From positions 9,982,001 through 10,046,000 of the forward strand of contig JANTQA010000047.1 in assembly GCA_027625915.1 (NCBI GenBank): a stretch of DNA of 64,000 nucleotides, written 5' to 3'. Under the pieces are notes generated by a model. That model saw nothing but the letters and a program-made list of their open reading frames with translations, did no database searches and had not been told where the DNA came from. Position 1 is the stretch's first letter. The number at the start of each line of letters is the position of its first letter. Origin of the DNA: Anaeramoeba flamelloides (Eukaryota; Metamonada; Anaeramoebidae). The position numbers and the translations under genes were made by a program. Shown piece by piece: positions 11,340 to 23,200 of this stretch.

Positions 11340-12249
11340 CAGTTTATCCAAAGCAACCGTGTTATTTTTTCAATATCAAATTTTGATGTTGATATAGATT
11401 TTTAAAAAGTTGAATATAAGAATAACAAAGCTCATTTTGAAAAAAAAAATTCATAAATGAGCCAATATTCAAGAATTTTTTTTGATTTTCAAAAAATAAA
11501 TTTTCAGAGTAAATTTTATGTAGTTTCGAAAAATAAATTTTCAGAACCAAAATTATAGTAGGGAAAAAAATACCGGACATGAAAAAAATACCGGACATGA
11601 TTTTTAATTGTGAGTATTAGTTAAATTTTTGTCTAATTTCAATGAAATCCTTATTAAAATAACCAAATTTTTTATGAACCAAGTAATAAACCTACCTAAA
11701 GTCCATCAAAGTAAGGTGTCTCTAGAATACTCAAGTAATTGTTTGATAGCATAATGATGATCAACTTTTTTTGAAAAAAAATCGAGTTTTATTGAGGTTT
11801 ACTAGAGTTTGGAAAATGATAATTTTTCTTCTTGTTTTTTGATTGATTGAATGGTGTTTTGAACAAGTGTGATTTCATCAATCATCATTCTAATAAGTGG
11901 GTGAGTTATAATTGAAAAAGTTCGATTCTTAAAAAAAGGAATTTGATTGTAAATAAATGAAATTACACAATAATTTTACTAATATTCACAATTAATAATC
12001 TTGTACGGGATTTTTTTCACTGCTCTAAATCTAATCATCAAAAATTCATTGAGAAACTACATAAAATTTACTCTGAAAAAAATACATTTTTTTTCCATTA
12101 CATCAGAAGATTATTTTTTCAAATCAACTCATTTAGGAAAATATTTTTAACAATACGAGCTTATTTATTATTATATTCAACTTTTTAAAAATCTCTATCA
12201 ACATCAAAATTTGATATTGAAAAATTTTTACGGAAGCTTGGAACAGCTG
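11340..12249. mobile_element. Element H: long inverted-repeat MITE with TA target duplication
   Basis: Both ends begin CAG and are inverted copies over roughly 190 bases. Landmarks of the left arm are TTTTTCAATATCAAATTTTG, TTTTTAAAAAGTTGAATATA and AGTAAATTTTATGTAGTTTC, and each recurs inverted in the right arm. TA flanks each end (11338-11339 and 12250-12251). Removing the element and one TA restores a family G sequence of the same length as the uninterrupted copy at 34530. Termini starting CAG with a TA duplication are typical of IS630/Tc1/mariner-type elements. No transposase is encoded. Element D3 lies in its centre. Confidence 0.82.
11560..12022 (+). mobile_element. Family D element, copy D3, nested in element H
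   Basis: The left end (about 11560-11660) and right end (about 11925-12022) are inverted copies: ATTTTTAATTGTGAGTATTA at the left and the inverse of ATTAATTGTGAATATTAG at the right. The interior matches D1 at 5580-5890. It begins with a short direct repeat of the unit ATACCGGACATGAAAAAA. The position in the middle of element H makes it the innermost of three nested layers. Confidence 0.75.
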
Positions 12250-12404
12250 TATTTTTTTCTTTTATTTGGATAAAAATGATTACTTTTCAAAACACTAATA
12301 ATATATAACCTAAATTTGGTTTTAAATTACTTTTCGAAAAATATAATAAATTGGGTTTTTTTTTGCCTATTTTTGATCTTGGGTCGGTCCAAATTTTTGG
12401 ATTT

Positions 12405-12660
12405 TTTTTTATTTTTTTGATAAAAATTTTCATTGTAAATTAACTCTATTGTTTGAGATAAATATTGTTATTTGATCCTTAATTTTTAGAATTTCTTTTT
12501 AAATAATCGAACTTTAAGAAATCAATACCATTTTTTTTAGGGTTTATTATCAGTTTCTTGGATTGGTTAAATTATAGGTCTTCTATAACAAAAAAACACG
12601 CTTTTTATTTTGTAATAGCATTAAATGTTTTTGCAGGCTTTATTTTGGCTACAGTATATT
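12405..12660 (+). repeat. Dispersed repeat family F, copy 2
   Basis: Matches 795-1075 as described for copy 1, with the shared motif TCTATAACAAAAAA followed by ACACGCTT and ending near CTACAGTA. It follows the end of family G directly. Confidence 0.65.
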
Positions 12661-13045
12661 AATTTAAATAATATTTTAATTGAATCTATTGTTTTTGAAT
12701 TACAACACATTCAGATTAATTCTTGTAACGCGATTTTTTCGGACCTACAGAATTTTTATAATTAAAAGAGTATCTAAATAATTAAGTATAATTTATTTTG
12801 TCGAAATTTTCTTAGTTTAAATTCGATGTTTGTGAAAAATATGTTCGAAAAAAATTAGATTAGAGTTTATTATAAGTTTATACAGCCTTTTTTTTTTCTG
12901 ATATTTCAATATCATTTTTTGGTTTTGTTGTTTTTGAGTTAGAGAAAAAGCAAAGTTTGTTGGATGAATAATTTTAAAACATTTGCAAAAATGTAATTAT
13001 ATTTACTTTAAATTAAAAAGTTAAAATTAGACTAAAAACGTATCA

Positions 13046-13116
13046 TCGGATATTGTCTAGTGGTAGTACGTTCGGTTCTCATCCGATTGGCCCGGGTTCG
13101 ATTCCCGGTATCCGAA
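13046..13116 (+). tRNA. tRNA-Glu, anticodon CTC
   Basis: A cloverleaf can be drawn. The acceptor stem TCGGATA pairs perfectly with TATCCGA, and the T stem CCGGG/CCCGG with loop TTCGATT is perfect. The anticodon loop TTCTCAT places CTC at positions 34-36, so it would read GAG (Glu). The A box (TTGTCTAGTGG) and B box (GGTTCGATTCC) fit RNA polymerase III, and a run of seven T follows the discriminator A. Two stem positions look mismatched: 12-23 in the D arm and 27-43 in the anticodon stem. There is no intron. It is probably functional, but a mildly decayed copy cannot be excluded. Confidence 0.9.
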
Positions 13117-13874
13117 TTTTTTTATAAAGCTTTTTTTTTTATTGGACTAATCTTGTTCTTTCCAAAATGGTTTTTAATATTGTATCAAACATTATAGTTT
13201 TTTCTATCAAACATGATCTTCAAAGTAATCAAATAAGTAATTTTTTTTTGCCCGTCCAATAATATTTTACCAAAATCAACTAATTTTGTTTCCGTTTTCT
13301 TTTTTCTTTGAAAATTGAACGAAAAAATATCTTCAACAAAAGACACAAACATATGTTTCACAAGTATTTGAAATTATAGCTAATCAAAAGAATTGATAAG
13401 AAATTAAAAATCTCAAAGTTGCAACAAAAAAACATATCCAAAAAGAATAATTAAAAAATATGAATATTTTTAAAGTTTCACATATTAGAATCAAATAAAC
13501 TAAATCTCAAAATTGAGAGAATAACAACAAACCTTTTCAAAACCTTACCCTTAGATATGAATTTTTACAAAATTTATTCTTTTACAAAAAATAAATTTTT
13601 CATTTTTGGATTTACGGATCAAAAAGAAAGAAAGGGAAACTAACTTTCATTATTAATAATTCTCAAACCAAACTATAGTATTATTTTCAAGCTCAAAAAC
13701 ATTTTTTAACATTTTTAACAGTTTTTTTTTCAAGAAAGATCCCAAAACAAAAGAAAAGCACCAAACAAACCAACAAAAAAACAAAACACAAAATACAAAA
13801 CAACAGGAAAAAAAAAACAAAACAACAACAAAGCAAAAAACAAGAAAAAGAAAAAGAACAGATTTTAATCAGAA
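13117..13874. other. Spacer and leader upstream of the broken repeat gene
   Basis: No gene seen. The first part is ordinary AT-rich DNA. At about 13720-13735 a T tract ends in CAAG, and from 13741 to 13862 the plus strand holds only one T (at 13794), being almost all A, C and G. This abrupt change directly before the ATG at 13875 looks like a promoter or splice boundary followed by a 5' leader. Confidence 0.55.
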
Positions 13875-16800
13875 ATGAACCATTCCAAATTGAATGAATA
13901 CCAAAACTTTATTGAACAAATGCGGAACACGATCAACTCGGATGAGGATCTAAGTTCTGGCCTCGACAACTCACAATAAACATCTGGTTTCGAAATAAAT
14001 TCTGGATATGATTCTTTGAATATAGATATTTCGCGTTATGATTTCATTAATGGAGAATCGGAAAACGAAAACGAAGATGAAGAAGGAACAGAAGAGGAAG
14101 AATATCGAAACGATGAGGTAAATAATGAGAACCAATCTGGGCATTATCAAAATTATTTAGAAAAAATGAACGACTTAATTGCACAGGAGAATTCAAATAC
14201 CGAACCAAAGAACAGCGAGGATTTTAACGGAAAAGGATCTGAAGAAAAAAGCGAAGAAGAAGAAGAAGAAGATAATTATAATTATGAGTAAGAAAATAAT
14301 GAAGACGATGACAGCAATTTTGATACAGAGAAATATTCACATATGATTGATTCTTTAAAAAAAAAGGTCATGGATCAGAGTAGTGGTGATCAAGAAAACA
14401 AAAACGAAAATGTAAACGATAATGAATCTGAGAGTGAAAACCAAGACAAAGACAAAGACGAAGATGATGATGATGAAACTGAATTATTCCAAGCAAAATT
14501 AAGAGACATTTTGGAAGAAAAAAAAGTTTTGGAATCTGAAGTAGATAGATATAATGAGGAAGAAGAAAACAATTACGAGATCAATGATGAAGATGACAAT
14601 GATGATCTAGATGAAGATAGTAATAATGGTGATATTGAAGGCTATAGTGATTTCGACAATAATGTTGATTTTGGAGAGGATTCCAATGATGAAAGCCACT
14701 CTGGGGATAATGACGGCTTGGAGCAAAATAAAGTGGATTTCGAAAAATATTTAAAATATTTCAATAATAGCAAAAAAGAAGATGATGATTTTAATGAAGA
14801 ATTAGAGCAAAACAAATTTGAAGAAATGGATATTAATGACCAAAACTCTAACGAAGGGTCTGGCACCGAGTCTCAGGATTTTAATAAGTTAATGCAAAAG
14901 TTTAAAAACAATTTACAAAATAGATCTGATTCTGACAATGATGAGAATTTAAATTATTCTGATGATGACGTTAAACAAGATCTTAAAAAGTTAACAAACA
15001 TTAATGGGTATAGTAAATATGCAAATTTAAAAGATGATGAAGAAGATGAATTAAACAAGCAACTAGAAACTGATCGGTTAGAAGATTTGTTAATAAGTGA
15101 AAACAATAATACGGATTCAGAAATTGAAAAAAAAAAAATGAGTCATATTCAAAAATTTTAGAAAATTTAAGAAAAGAATTAGCAAAGAACATGTCTGGGG
15201 ACGAAGATAATATTGATAAAATAAATGAATATGGAAGTGATGATTCTGATAATAAAGAATTCAGGAGTGACAACAACGATAACATTAATAACAACAACAG
15301 CAATTCTTATGATGATGATTATGTTGATATTTTAAAAATTGGAAGTAAAGAGAATGAATACAAGAATGAGGAAATCAATGATGTCGGTAACGACATTAAC
15401 TATGAAGACGATGATGTGGATGATGATGAAGATGATTTATTTCAAAAAAAAATTGAAAATTTAAAAAGGCAAATTATTTTAGAAACTGACACTAATTCTG
15501 AAAATAGTGAACAAGATAATGAAAATGATAATTTAAATGATAGTATAAATCTGAATTCTGAGAATTTAGTCTCAACAACTGAAATTAAATCCTTACAGGA
15601 TGATGAAATTATGAAATATCAACAGTATTATCTAAAATCTAAATTGTGTTCGAGAGGAAAATTCACAAAGCGATATATCGGGAGACGATGATGAGGATTT
15701 TGAAGAATTTAGTTATTTGATTGAACATTTAAAAACCGATCAAAAAGGGCAAAATAATTCTGAATCCGAATCTGATTCTGAAATTGAAACAATCATTGAA
15801 GCAACTAGTTCTAGTTCTAATTCTAATTCTAATCAATCAACAAACAACATAAAACTTGGAAAAAAAAACACCAACAAAGTTAATAATAAAAAGCAAAATA
15901 ATAAAAATAAAAAAGTTAATAAAATTAAAAAAAATCAAAATAATAAAAAATCAACTAAAAATAATATTAAGATTAAAAAAAAGCCTGCCAGTGACACTCA
16001 AAAAAGCAATGATGATCAAAATAATAAAAAAATGAATAATTCAAATAATAAAAAAAAGAATAATTCAAAGAATCAAAAAAATATTAAAATAAAAAAAGAT
16101 AACCAAAATAAAATTCCAGTTGATGATGAAATGAAAAAATATTCAAAAATGTATGAAAGCATAAATCAAGAATTACAAACTGTTAGAGAAGGCGGGTTTA
16201 GTAGCGAAGATTCTGACGCTGATAAGGATTATGAAGAATTTTCTAATTTGTTAGTTCAATTGAAAACAGATAAAATCGGTTCAGATACAGAAAGTGAAGA
16301 TAGCGACTTTGATAATGATATATTAAATTTCAAATATAATGACCCAAACAATGACAAAAAAAATAATTCACAAATTGAAAAAGAAAAAGAATGGTTAAAT
16401 AATTTTAAAAATGATTTAAATGAAATCAAAAAAACTAATAAAATCTCAACAGTGAAACAATCATCTTCTTTAAAAATGTCAAATAATTTAATTAATGGAA
16501 ATAAGAAAGATAGTAAAAATACCAAAATTAATGATAACAAGAACAATAATGGTAATGATAGCCAAATTGGATCTGACGAAGACGAGGTAAATTATTATTT
16601 GCAAGTGGTGCAAGATTTAAAAAGTGTCCGAGAGGGGCCAGAATCAGATTCCGATTCGGATGATTCCATTTATAATGACACGGTGAATATATTTGAACAA
16701 TTGGTCAGCGAACGTGATGGTATTGAATCTAGTTCTGATTCTGAAAATAATTTTGAAGAATTTCTTCCTAACAATGATAAGAACCAAACGAAAGGGGAAA

Positions 16801-17792
16801 ATAGAAACAAAAATGCCTATAAAAAAAAAAAAACAAATAATAACAATAAAAGTGATAATGATGGTGATAAACATCGTGTTTTTTTGGAAGGCCTCGGGGA
16901 AGACTATTTAATCAATTCTGATAAAGATAATGGCGGTGATATGAATGAAATGTCTGATGACGAATATCAAAAATATTAAATGCAAATAGATCAGCAAGAA
17001 AAGGAATTAAAAGAGAATGAAAAAAATAAAATAAAAAATGCTTCAACAAAACAAAAAAAGGAAAAAGACAAGGAAATAGTAACAGAAAATTTCGAAGAAT
17101 TGGATCAATTAGAAAATGAACAATCTCAAAAAAATCAAAATGCAAACGATCAAGAAACAGTGAAAAAAAATGTAATAAGATCTGCACCAAAGCGTATTTC
17201 TGAATTGACTAAAGAAATAGCAGAACTCCAAAGACAATATAGAAAATCCGTACTTGGGCGGAAAGGTTATCAAAAGAAACTCGATCATTATGAAGACATT
17301 ATTAAAAGCGAAACTGGCTATATTGAAGAAGAAAAGAAAAATAAAGCCAAAACACAACTTGAAAAGACTAATGCCAAATTAAACCAACAAACAGAAAAAA
17401 TGGAAACCTTTTATTCACAATTAAGAAACCAATATGATTTACTACAGCAAGAGAATACACAAATCGTCGAAAAAGGTAAAAATCTAAAACAATGGCAAAC
17501 CAAATTGAAAAGGCAATTGGGAAATGCACAGCAACGCTACACAGATTTGAAAAGGCATGTAGAAAAAATGCTGAACGATGCCTATGGGAAAAAGGATTAC
17601 ATTAAAAATACAATGGAAAAAGAAAATAATAATGCTTTTGGTGGGTTGCAATTAACCAAGGGTAAATGCATTAAAGCTGAAAATACATCCTTTGCTTTAA
17701 AAAAGGCCCTTTTGCAAAAAGAACAAGAAAATAAAGATTTTATGAAAATAGTTGAAAAAATTATTTCTCAATTTGAAAAAAATCAAATTTAA
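13875..17792 (+). pseudogene. Broken gene for an acidic repeat protein with a C-terminal coiled coil
   Basis: Read from ATG 13875, the protein would be about 1300 residues, but the frame is interrupted five times: TAA at 13977-13979, TAA at 14289-14291, a frameshift at the A12 run 15127-15138, a second frameshift near 15625-15645, and TAA at 16977-16979. Between the lesions the frame stays open and the composition is constant. The N-terminal 1000 residues are Asp/Glu/Ser/Asn-rich and contain about a dozen degenerate units of the form Tyr-x2-Tyr/Met...Leu-x3-Leu followed by an SD/SE/DD tail. Several late units share TVREG, SVREG or, across the second frameshift, CVREE. The last 200 residues (from about 17180) lack acidic runs and look like a long coiled coil (e.g. 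ISELTKEIAELQRQYRKS) with no lesion. The function is unknown. Alternatives are assembly errors at homopolymers, programmed frameshifting or stop readthrough. TAA is clearly a stop elsewhere in the window. Confidence 0.7.
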
Positions 17793-18544
17793 AAAAGAAG
17801 ATGATGAAGAAAATAATTTTTTTTTTTTACTCCTTTTTATCAAGTAATTTCTAAATTTTTTTTTCTTTATTTTTCTTTATTAATTTTCAATCCTTTTACC
17901 TTTGCCTTTGCGTTTTCAAATTTCGTTTTGCTTTTGCTTTTTTCTTTTTCTGTTTCTTTCTTTCTCTTTTTCTTTTCATTTTCATTTTTATTGCCAAAAT
18001 CCAATTTATTTCTTAATAAAGAAGATATTTTTAGGAAAAATTCGGATGGTATAAAGCAATTGATTGGAATTCTTTATTTTAAAATATTTTATTAAAAATT
18101 GAATTATTTTTGAATAATAAATATTCAAAAGATTCAAATTTTAAACCATTGTGTATTATAATGAAACACTATAAAATAAAAGTATATTAAATTTTCAATA
18201 TTTTTTTTTTACTAATAGTATTTTTTTTTAAAATGAATTTTATTTTAGTGTAACATTTATTAAGAAAAATATACAGTTATAAATAGATTCGTGTTGAAAG
18301 AGGTTGTAAAATAAAATTAAAAATAAATTACAATGCTGAAATACTAATAAAAAAATTTTCTAGTAACTATGGTTTGTGATGGGATGTATTTATATTTTTA
18401 GGTTTTTTTTTTATATGTATATACAAACAAATGGTATTATGTTTTTTTTTTGGAGTCTCATTTGAAATTGAAGAATAAATTTTTTTTTAAACAAAAAAAG
18501 AAACTCAAGAAAATTTCCAAACATTTTTTCTTCAAGAGAACTTT

Positions 18545-19400
18545 AATGTAAACTTCATAACAGGCCAAGGTGCCCAGCTAAAAATATAAAATTCAATTTT
18601 TTTTTTTAAGAAAAAAACCAAAATAAGATTAATTACAAATAAGAGAAAGGATAAACTTCTGATTAGATTTGATAATATAGGAAATACCTTAATAAACCAT
18701 AAATTTCAAAAAAAAAAATAAAAAAAACAATTCGACCTCTTACATTGAAATTTAATATGCACAATTTCTCAATTTCTTTGGAAAAATAAAATTGACGAGA
18801 AAAAGATTTGTTAATTCAAAATTTATGTTTTTTAAAAGAAATTATAAAGATTAACTTTTCTTAATGTTAATTTTGGTTTTCAACTATTCTTTTTTTTATA
18901 ATTGTTTTTCTTTTTACAATAAAAAAAATAGAAAGAAAACTAAGCTTAATTTCAAAAATAGGGGCATATTTTTCATCAGAAAAAAAAATTGTTTAATTGT
19001 TTTTTTTTTTTGAATAATAATGTATTTTACTAAAGTGTTTAGAGATAATAAACAATATAGATTAATAAATAAAAAAAAATAGTGCAATTGTTTTATTTTT
19101 TGAAAGGCAAATGATGAGAGAAAAAAATTATAATAAAAAATTTTTCCCCTAATTTTGAAATTTAGCTTAAATAGAGTAAAAACTTGTAAAAAAAAATTAG
19201 GACAAAAAGCAAATAACGAAAAAATAAAAAAATCTTTATTTGCTTCAATAAAATAAGAAAAGAAAAGAAAAAGGAAAAAAAAGGGAGTCAAAAAAAAAAA
19301 AAAAAAAATCATGAATAAATAAGAAAAATATGATTTTGACCTAAAAATTGAAATTTTAAAATGAGGGTTATATTTGATAAAGAGGATAGAATATGTTCTC
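18545..19400 (-). mobile_element. Family B element, copy B3, inverted and decayed
   Basis: Read on the minus strand it follows B1 and B2: a T-rich centre, TTAAGAAAAGTTAA, AAAGAAATTGAGAA, GAAATTTATGGTTT, then AGCTGGGCACCTTGGCCTG in place of the GC-rich end. The other end is too decayed to fix; the match fades near 19350-19400. It is more diverged than B1 or B2. Confidence 0.6.
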
Positions 19401-20007
19401 TTATTTCAATTTCACTTGTCATTAAGCAGACAATTATTTTATTGCAAAAGTTCACAATTCATAAAATTACATTATATTGTAATTTAATTCAATTATAAAG
19501 ACGAAATCTTAAAATTAGAAATTATATTTCTCTTTATCATAGTCTTTGAATAAAAGTTTAAAAATATTTGTATTTTTTTTTTATTATTAAATAAAATTCA
19601 TATGGAGAAATTATTCAATTAATTATTGAAACAAAGAATTTTTCCTGAATATCCATTTTTGGTTGTGTATGGTCTTGTAAAATACTGAATTTTCATTTGT
19701 TTTTTTTTATTTTAATATTGAGTTTTAGGATTTTTAAAATGTTGGATCTTCATATATTATTAAAAAAAACCAAATAATTGTATTTAATAATAAAATATGA
19801 TCATTTATTACTTTAAAATAGTATTTGATTATTCCAAACAAATTATATTTTTATGTGGACAAAGAGATAACTTGATTTAATTTTTTTTTTATTGGTGTTA
19901 TTAAATAATAAAAATAAAGATAAAAAATAAATTAATAAAAATAGAAATTTCACAAATTATAACAATAATTGACTTTTTTTGAATTTTACTTTATTTTTTA
20001 TTTAAAC

Positions 20008-20055
20008 ACAATATATATATATATATATATAAAATATATATATATATATATATAT
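20008..20055. repeat. TA-repeat palindrome
   Basis: Two runs of alternating TA, about 20 bases each, are separated by AAAA and can fold into a hairpin. Another short TA run lies at 20189-20203. This is a simple-sequence repeat. Confidence 0.8.
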
Positions 20056-20247
20056 TAATGATTTTGTTTAAGAGTACACATGCAAATTAATAATAATAAA
20101 ATATATAAATATTATAAACTCATATTATTACAATTTTTTGAGAATTTAAGAAGAATCATTAGAAACAATAATTCTGATTTAGATCATATATATATATATA
20201 TATAAATCAATAAATAAAATAAAATAAAAAATTGATTCATTAATAAA

Positions 20248-23200
20248 TTAATTAAAAAAATCAATGCAGTCTTGTAAATATGCTTTGTAATATCTGACTA
20301 TATATTTTACATCTTGATTTTTCTTCTTCTTGATAAAATTTTCAATAAATAACTTCCTGTGTTTCTCTTTGGATATTGTTAACAAAATTGAATTTTTGGA
20401 TAAAAATCTTGGTCTGACTTTAATACCTTGTATTTCGAATTCTTCTCTAGCATTATTATATCTCCAATATGTAGGTATATTTGAAATATGAAATTTATCT
20501 TCAGGATCTTCAATCAATTTTTTTTCGTTTTCTAAATTTATATATTTGTAATCACAGTCCATTAGATTAATCATATTTTTATATTTTAAAAGTAATTTAT
20601 TTTTTAGATTAAAATTGAAATTAGGCTTAATAACTTGTAACAATTTCAAAAAAATTAATCCAGTCATGTATGCATCATATCCTGCTTCATGAGAGTTATC
20701 TGACGAAAGATATGAGGTAAAATTTTCTGCAATCGTAATTTTTGGTGATGTGTAATCTTGTAGATCTGTAAACAATTTGCCAAGTCCAGTAGAATTTTTT
20801 CCAATCTTGCCTAATATTGATTGATCAGTAATTTCAGTGATTAACTTGGTATCAAAAATGTTTGGAAACAATTTTAAAATTCTTTTTTTCCCTTGTGAAA
20901 AGTCCTTTGGTAGGGGGCCAATGAAAGATGAAATGAAATGAAATACATCTAAAAAGCAATTATGGCCAACCAATACCTTGTTAAAGTTCAAAAATAATTC
21001 AGAAACGCCAAGCATATCTTTGGATTTTTCTAATCTTGTTACAAGACTTTGAATTTGGATTTCTTTAAATTCTTCTTCGGTGACTTTTCTTAATTCAAAT
21101 TTGATCAATGTGTTATTTTCGATATAGTTATTTTGGAAATATATTTCTGGTATTGTTCGATAAAAATGATTGATTAAAAACCATCTTAAAAATCGATCTT
21201 TAATTGTAAATTCTAAATCTTTTTCTTCAGTAATTTTCATCCATCCTGTAACAAGTTTATTTACTCTTTCAAATTCTTTTTTTTGCTCTTCCTATGAATC
21301 AGATTTTTGTTATTTTTTTTTTTTTTTTTAAAATTAATAAAAAGTAATAAAAGAAAATAATATACAAATACAGATTTTAGTTATTTATAAATATGGGATA
21401 TAAATTTGATTTTTTTTTGTAAAGATTTTGGTTTGTTAAATCTTAAAAAGAAACATTTTGTTTTTAATTTTTGCAAAATGGAAAATTTGAGATTTCTTAT
21501 TTTTATTTCTATTTATGTGGATGCTTATGTTTCTCTCATTTTTATGATTCCGATCATTTCTATGATTTGTTCAGTTTCTTTTATGATTTTTATGTAGAGA
21601 AATAATTTTAAAGCAAATTGGAACTTTCCCTAGCATTCTATTTATTAAAGAACATTCCAATTAACATAAGGCTTAGTGTTTTGAAAGTACATTGTTTACA
21701 AGTGTTTGGGGTAGTGAACTTTATACCAGTATTCGAATTCTAAAGATTAAAAAAATCACACTTGTGGATAGAGTCATTACTGTGAAAATTTTTTTTTTTC
21801 TGCAATGGAAAAAAAAATCTTGTAATTTTTAAGAGTAACTAATACCAATTAAAAAACTAATCAACCTTTGGTGTGCAATAGATTCTAAAAATCAAAAATG
21901 AAAATCGAGGATATTTTTAGAAAAAAAGCGCCATCAGAACGATACTCAATTTCCAATTAGAATAATTGTTAAAATTATAATTTTTGATCTAAAGTATTGG
22001 TTCCAAAGTGTTGCTCTTTGTGAACTTTTTGAGATCTCGAAGATTTTTTTTTTTCATTTTTTTGATTTTTTTAAATGAGTTATTTTGTTCGAAAGAAGAT
22101 TATAAAATTATTACTTTGCCAAATATATAGAGCTTTACAAAATAACTACAACTTTGATTAAATTGAATTAAATAAATTTTGCACTGAAAGAAAACAATTT
22201 ATTCCAAATTAAAGAATTTTAAGCATTTGGGTATCAAAAACAATTGAAGATCCTTTGTCTTTTTTTTCCTTATTTGTATTTTTTTTGAAATTGAACCATT
22301 TGTCAATATTACTTTGTGATTTTCCTTAATTTTTTTTCTTGGGCAATGAGAATCTCTGTGATATTTATTAATTGAATTTTTTGTCAATCAGATCCTATGA
22401 AACTTTTTTTGAGTTAATTTGAATTTTTTGTCATTGAGTTCCTCCCAACTGGTTAAATTTTTTTTTGTTATTTGATTTTTTCAATCAAAAGAAGGGCAAT
22501 TCCACAATACCATTTTTTGGTTTGAAGCCACTCATTGGGCATGGAACAAATACATGGTAAGGACTCGACCCTTGATATTTTTTTCTATTTATTAAGAATT
22601 TTAACAGTAATTCATTTTTTATTTGTTCATCTCATTTCGTTGTCAAAATAATTTTTCGTTGTTTATACAAAGTAATTGTCTTTTAGTTTTAATTTGAAAT
22701 CCTAAAATGATATTTTTAAATGAATGAAAACTTTTTTTGAAGAAAATAAACATGAGGTGAATAATATTTGCTCCTTGTATTTTAGAATTAAAGGAGAAAA
22801 AATTTTCATGTGATTTTTTTTGGTTTTTGGTTTACTTTCAATCTTTATACAAAGAAACCAATTTCAGTTTAGTTGGTCCAATTTAATCACAGGTTGCCTT
22901 ATATAGAGTGGTGTTATAGATTAGTTCTCTTTTGTTTTTTTGGTGAGTACTTTTCACTTTACAATTAAAACTTTTGAAAACAAAGATGATCAAGTGAAAA
23001 TTTTTCCCTTTTAATTTTAAAATTCCTGCATTTAAAACTCGTACACTAGGAAACGAAATAAAATCATTTAATTTATAAATTTGTTGGAAAAAGGATCAAG
23101 ATTGTTGAGAGTTCCTTCTTTTTTTTTTTTTTTTTTTTGTAATTTTCTTTTTCAAATTAATAAGGGTAAAAATTTAATATTCCAATTTTACAAAAAAAAT

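Larger units (their letters stand above)
10990..12400 (+). mobile_element. Family G element, copy G1, split by element H
   Basis: The two halves (10990-11339 and 12250-12400) together align with the unbroken copy at 34185-34690. The start is a perfect palindrome, AACAGTTTAAACTGTT (about 10991-11006). Shared landmarks are TTAGATCTGGA, TCGATCAACAA, TTTCAACAAATTTA, TCTTTTATTTGGAT and CCAAATTTTTGG. The interruption between the halves is element H, with a TA on each side. Confidence 0.8.
8849..13045. other. Repeat field of adjoining and nested elements
   Basis: No gene is seen in this 4.2 kb. In order it holds a GTT/GCT trinucleotide patch, element B2, then a composite inverted-repeat element D2 that contains a family A block, then family G split by element H, which itself holds element D3, then a family F copy and unassigned AT-rich DNA up to the tRNA gene. 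The short reading frames here (for example 10997-11263 and 11362-11598, minus) lie inside the repeats and look like chance. Confidence 0.65.
17793..20247. other. Intergenic AT-rich field
   Basis: No gene is supported. The interval holds an inverted copy of family B (about 18545-19400) and pure TA tracts near 20010-20055 and 20189-20203. The minus-strand frame at 18914-19312 is Phe-rich, comes from the A/T tracts of the family B copy, and is not credible. Confidence 0.55.

Noticed and set aside
13954-14328. Small introns removing the first two TAA codons (for example GTAAGA at 14288)
   Set aside because: GT-AG pairs exist but would be 72 and 27 nt, both cutting sequence that reads as coding. 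The 27 nt one is too short, and the frameshifts would still remain.
13875-17792. Reassigned stop codon (TAA read as Gln) to explain the in-frame TAA codons
   Set aside because: TAA ends the condensin, PARN, PWP1, dehydrogenase, S27a, 5-phosphatase and DENN frames at expected lengths, and none has an internal TAA. The two frameshifts would also remain unexplained.
18914-19312. Minus-strand frame of 132 codons
   Set aside because: Phe-rich translation of A/T tracts, overlapping the family B copy B3. No domain.
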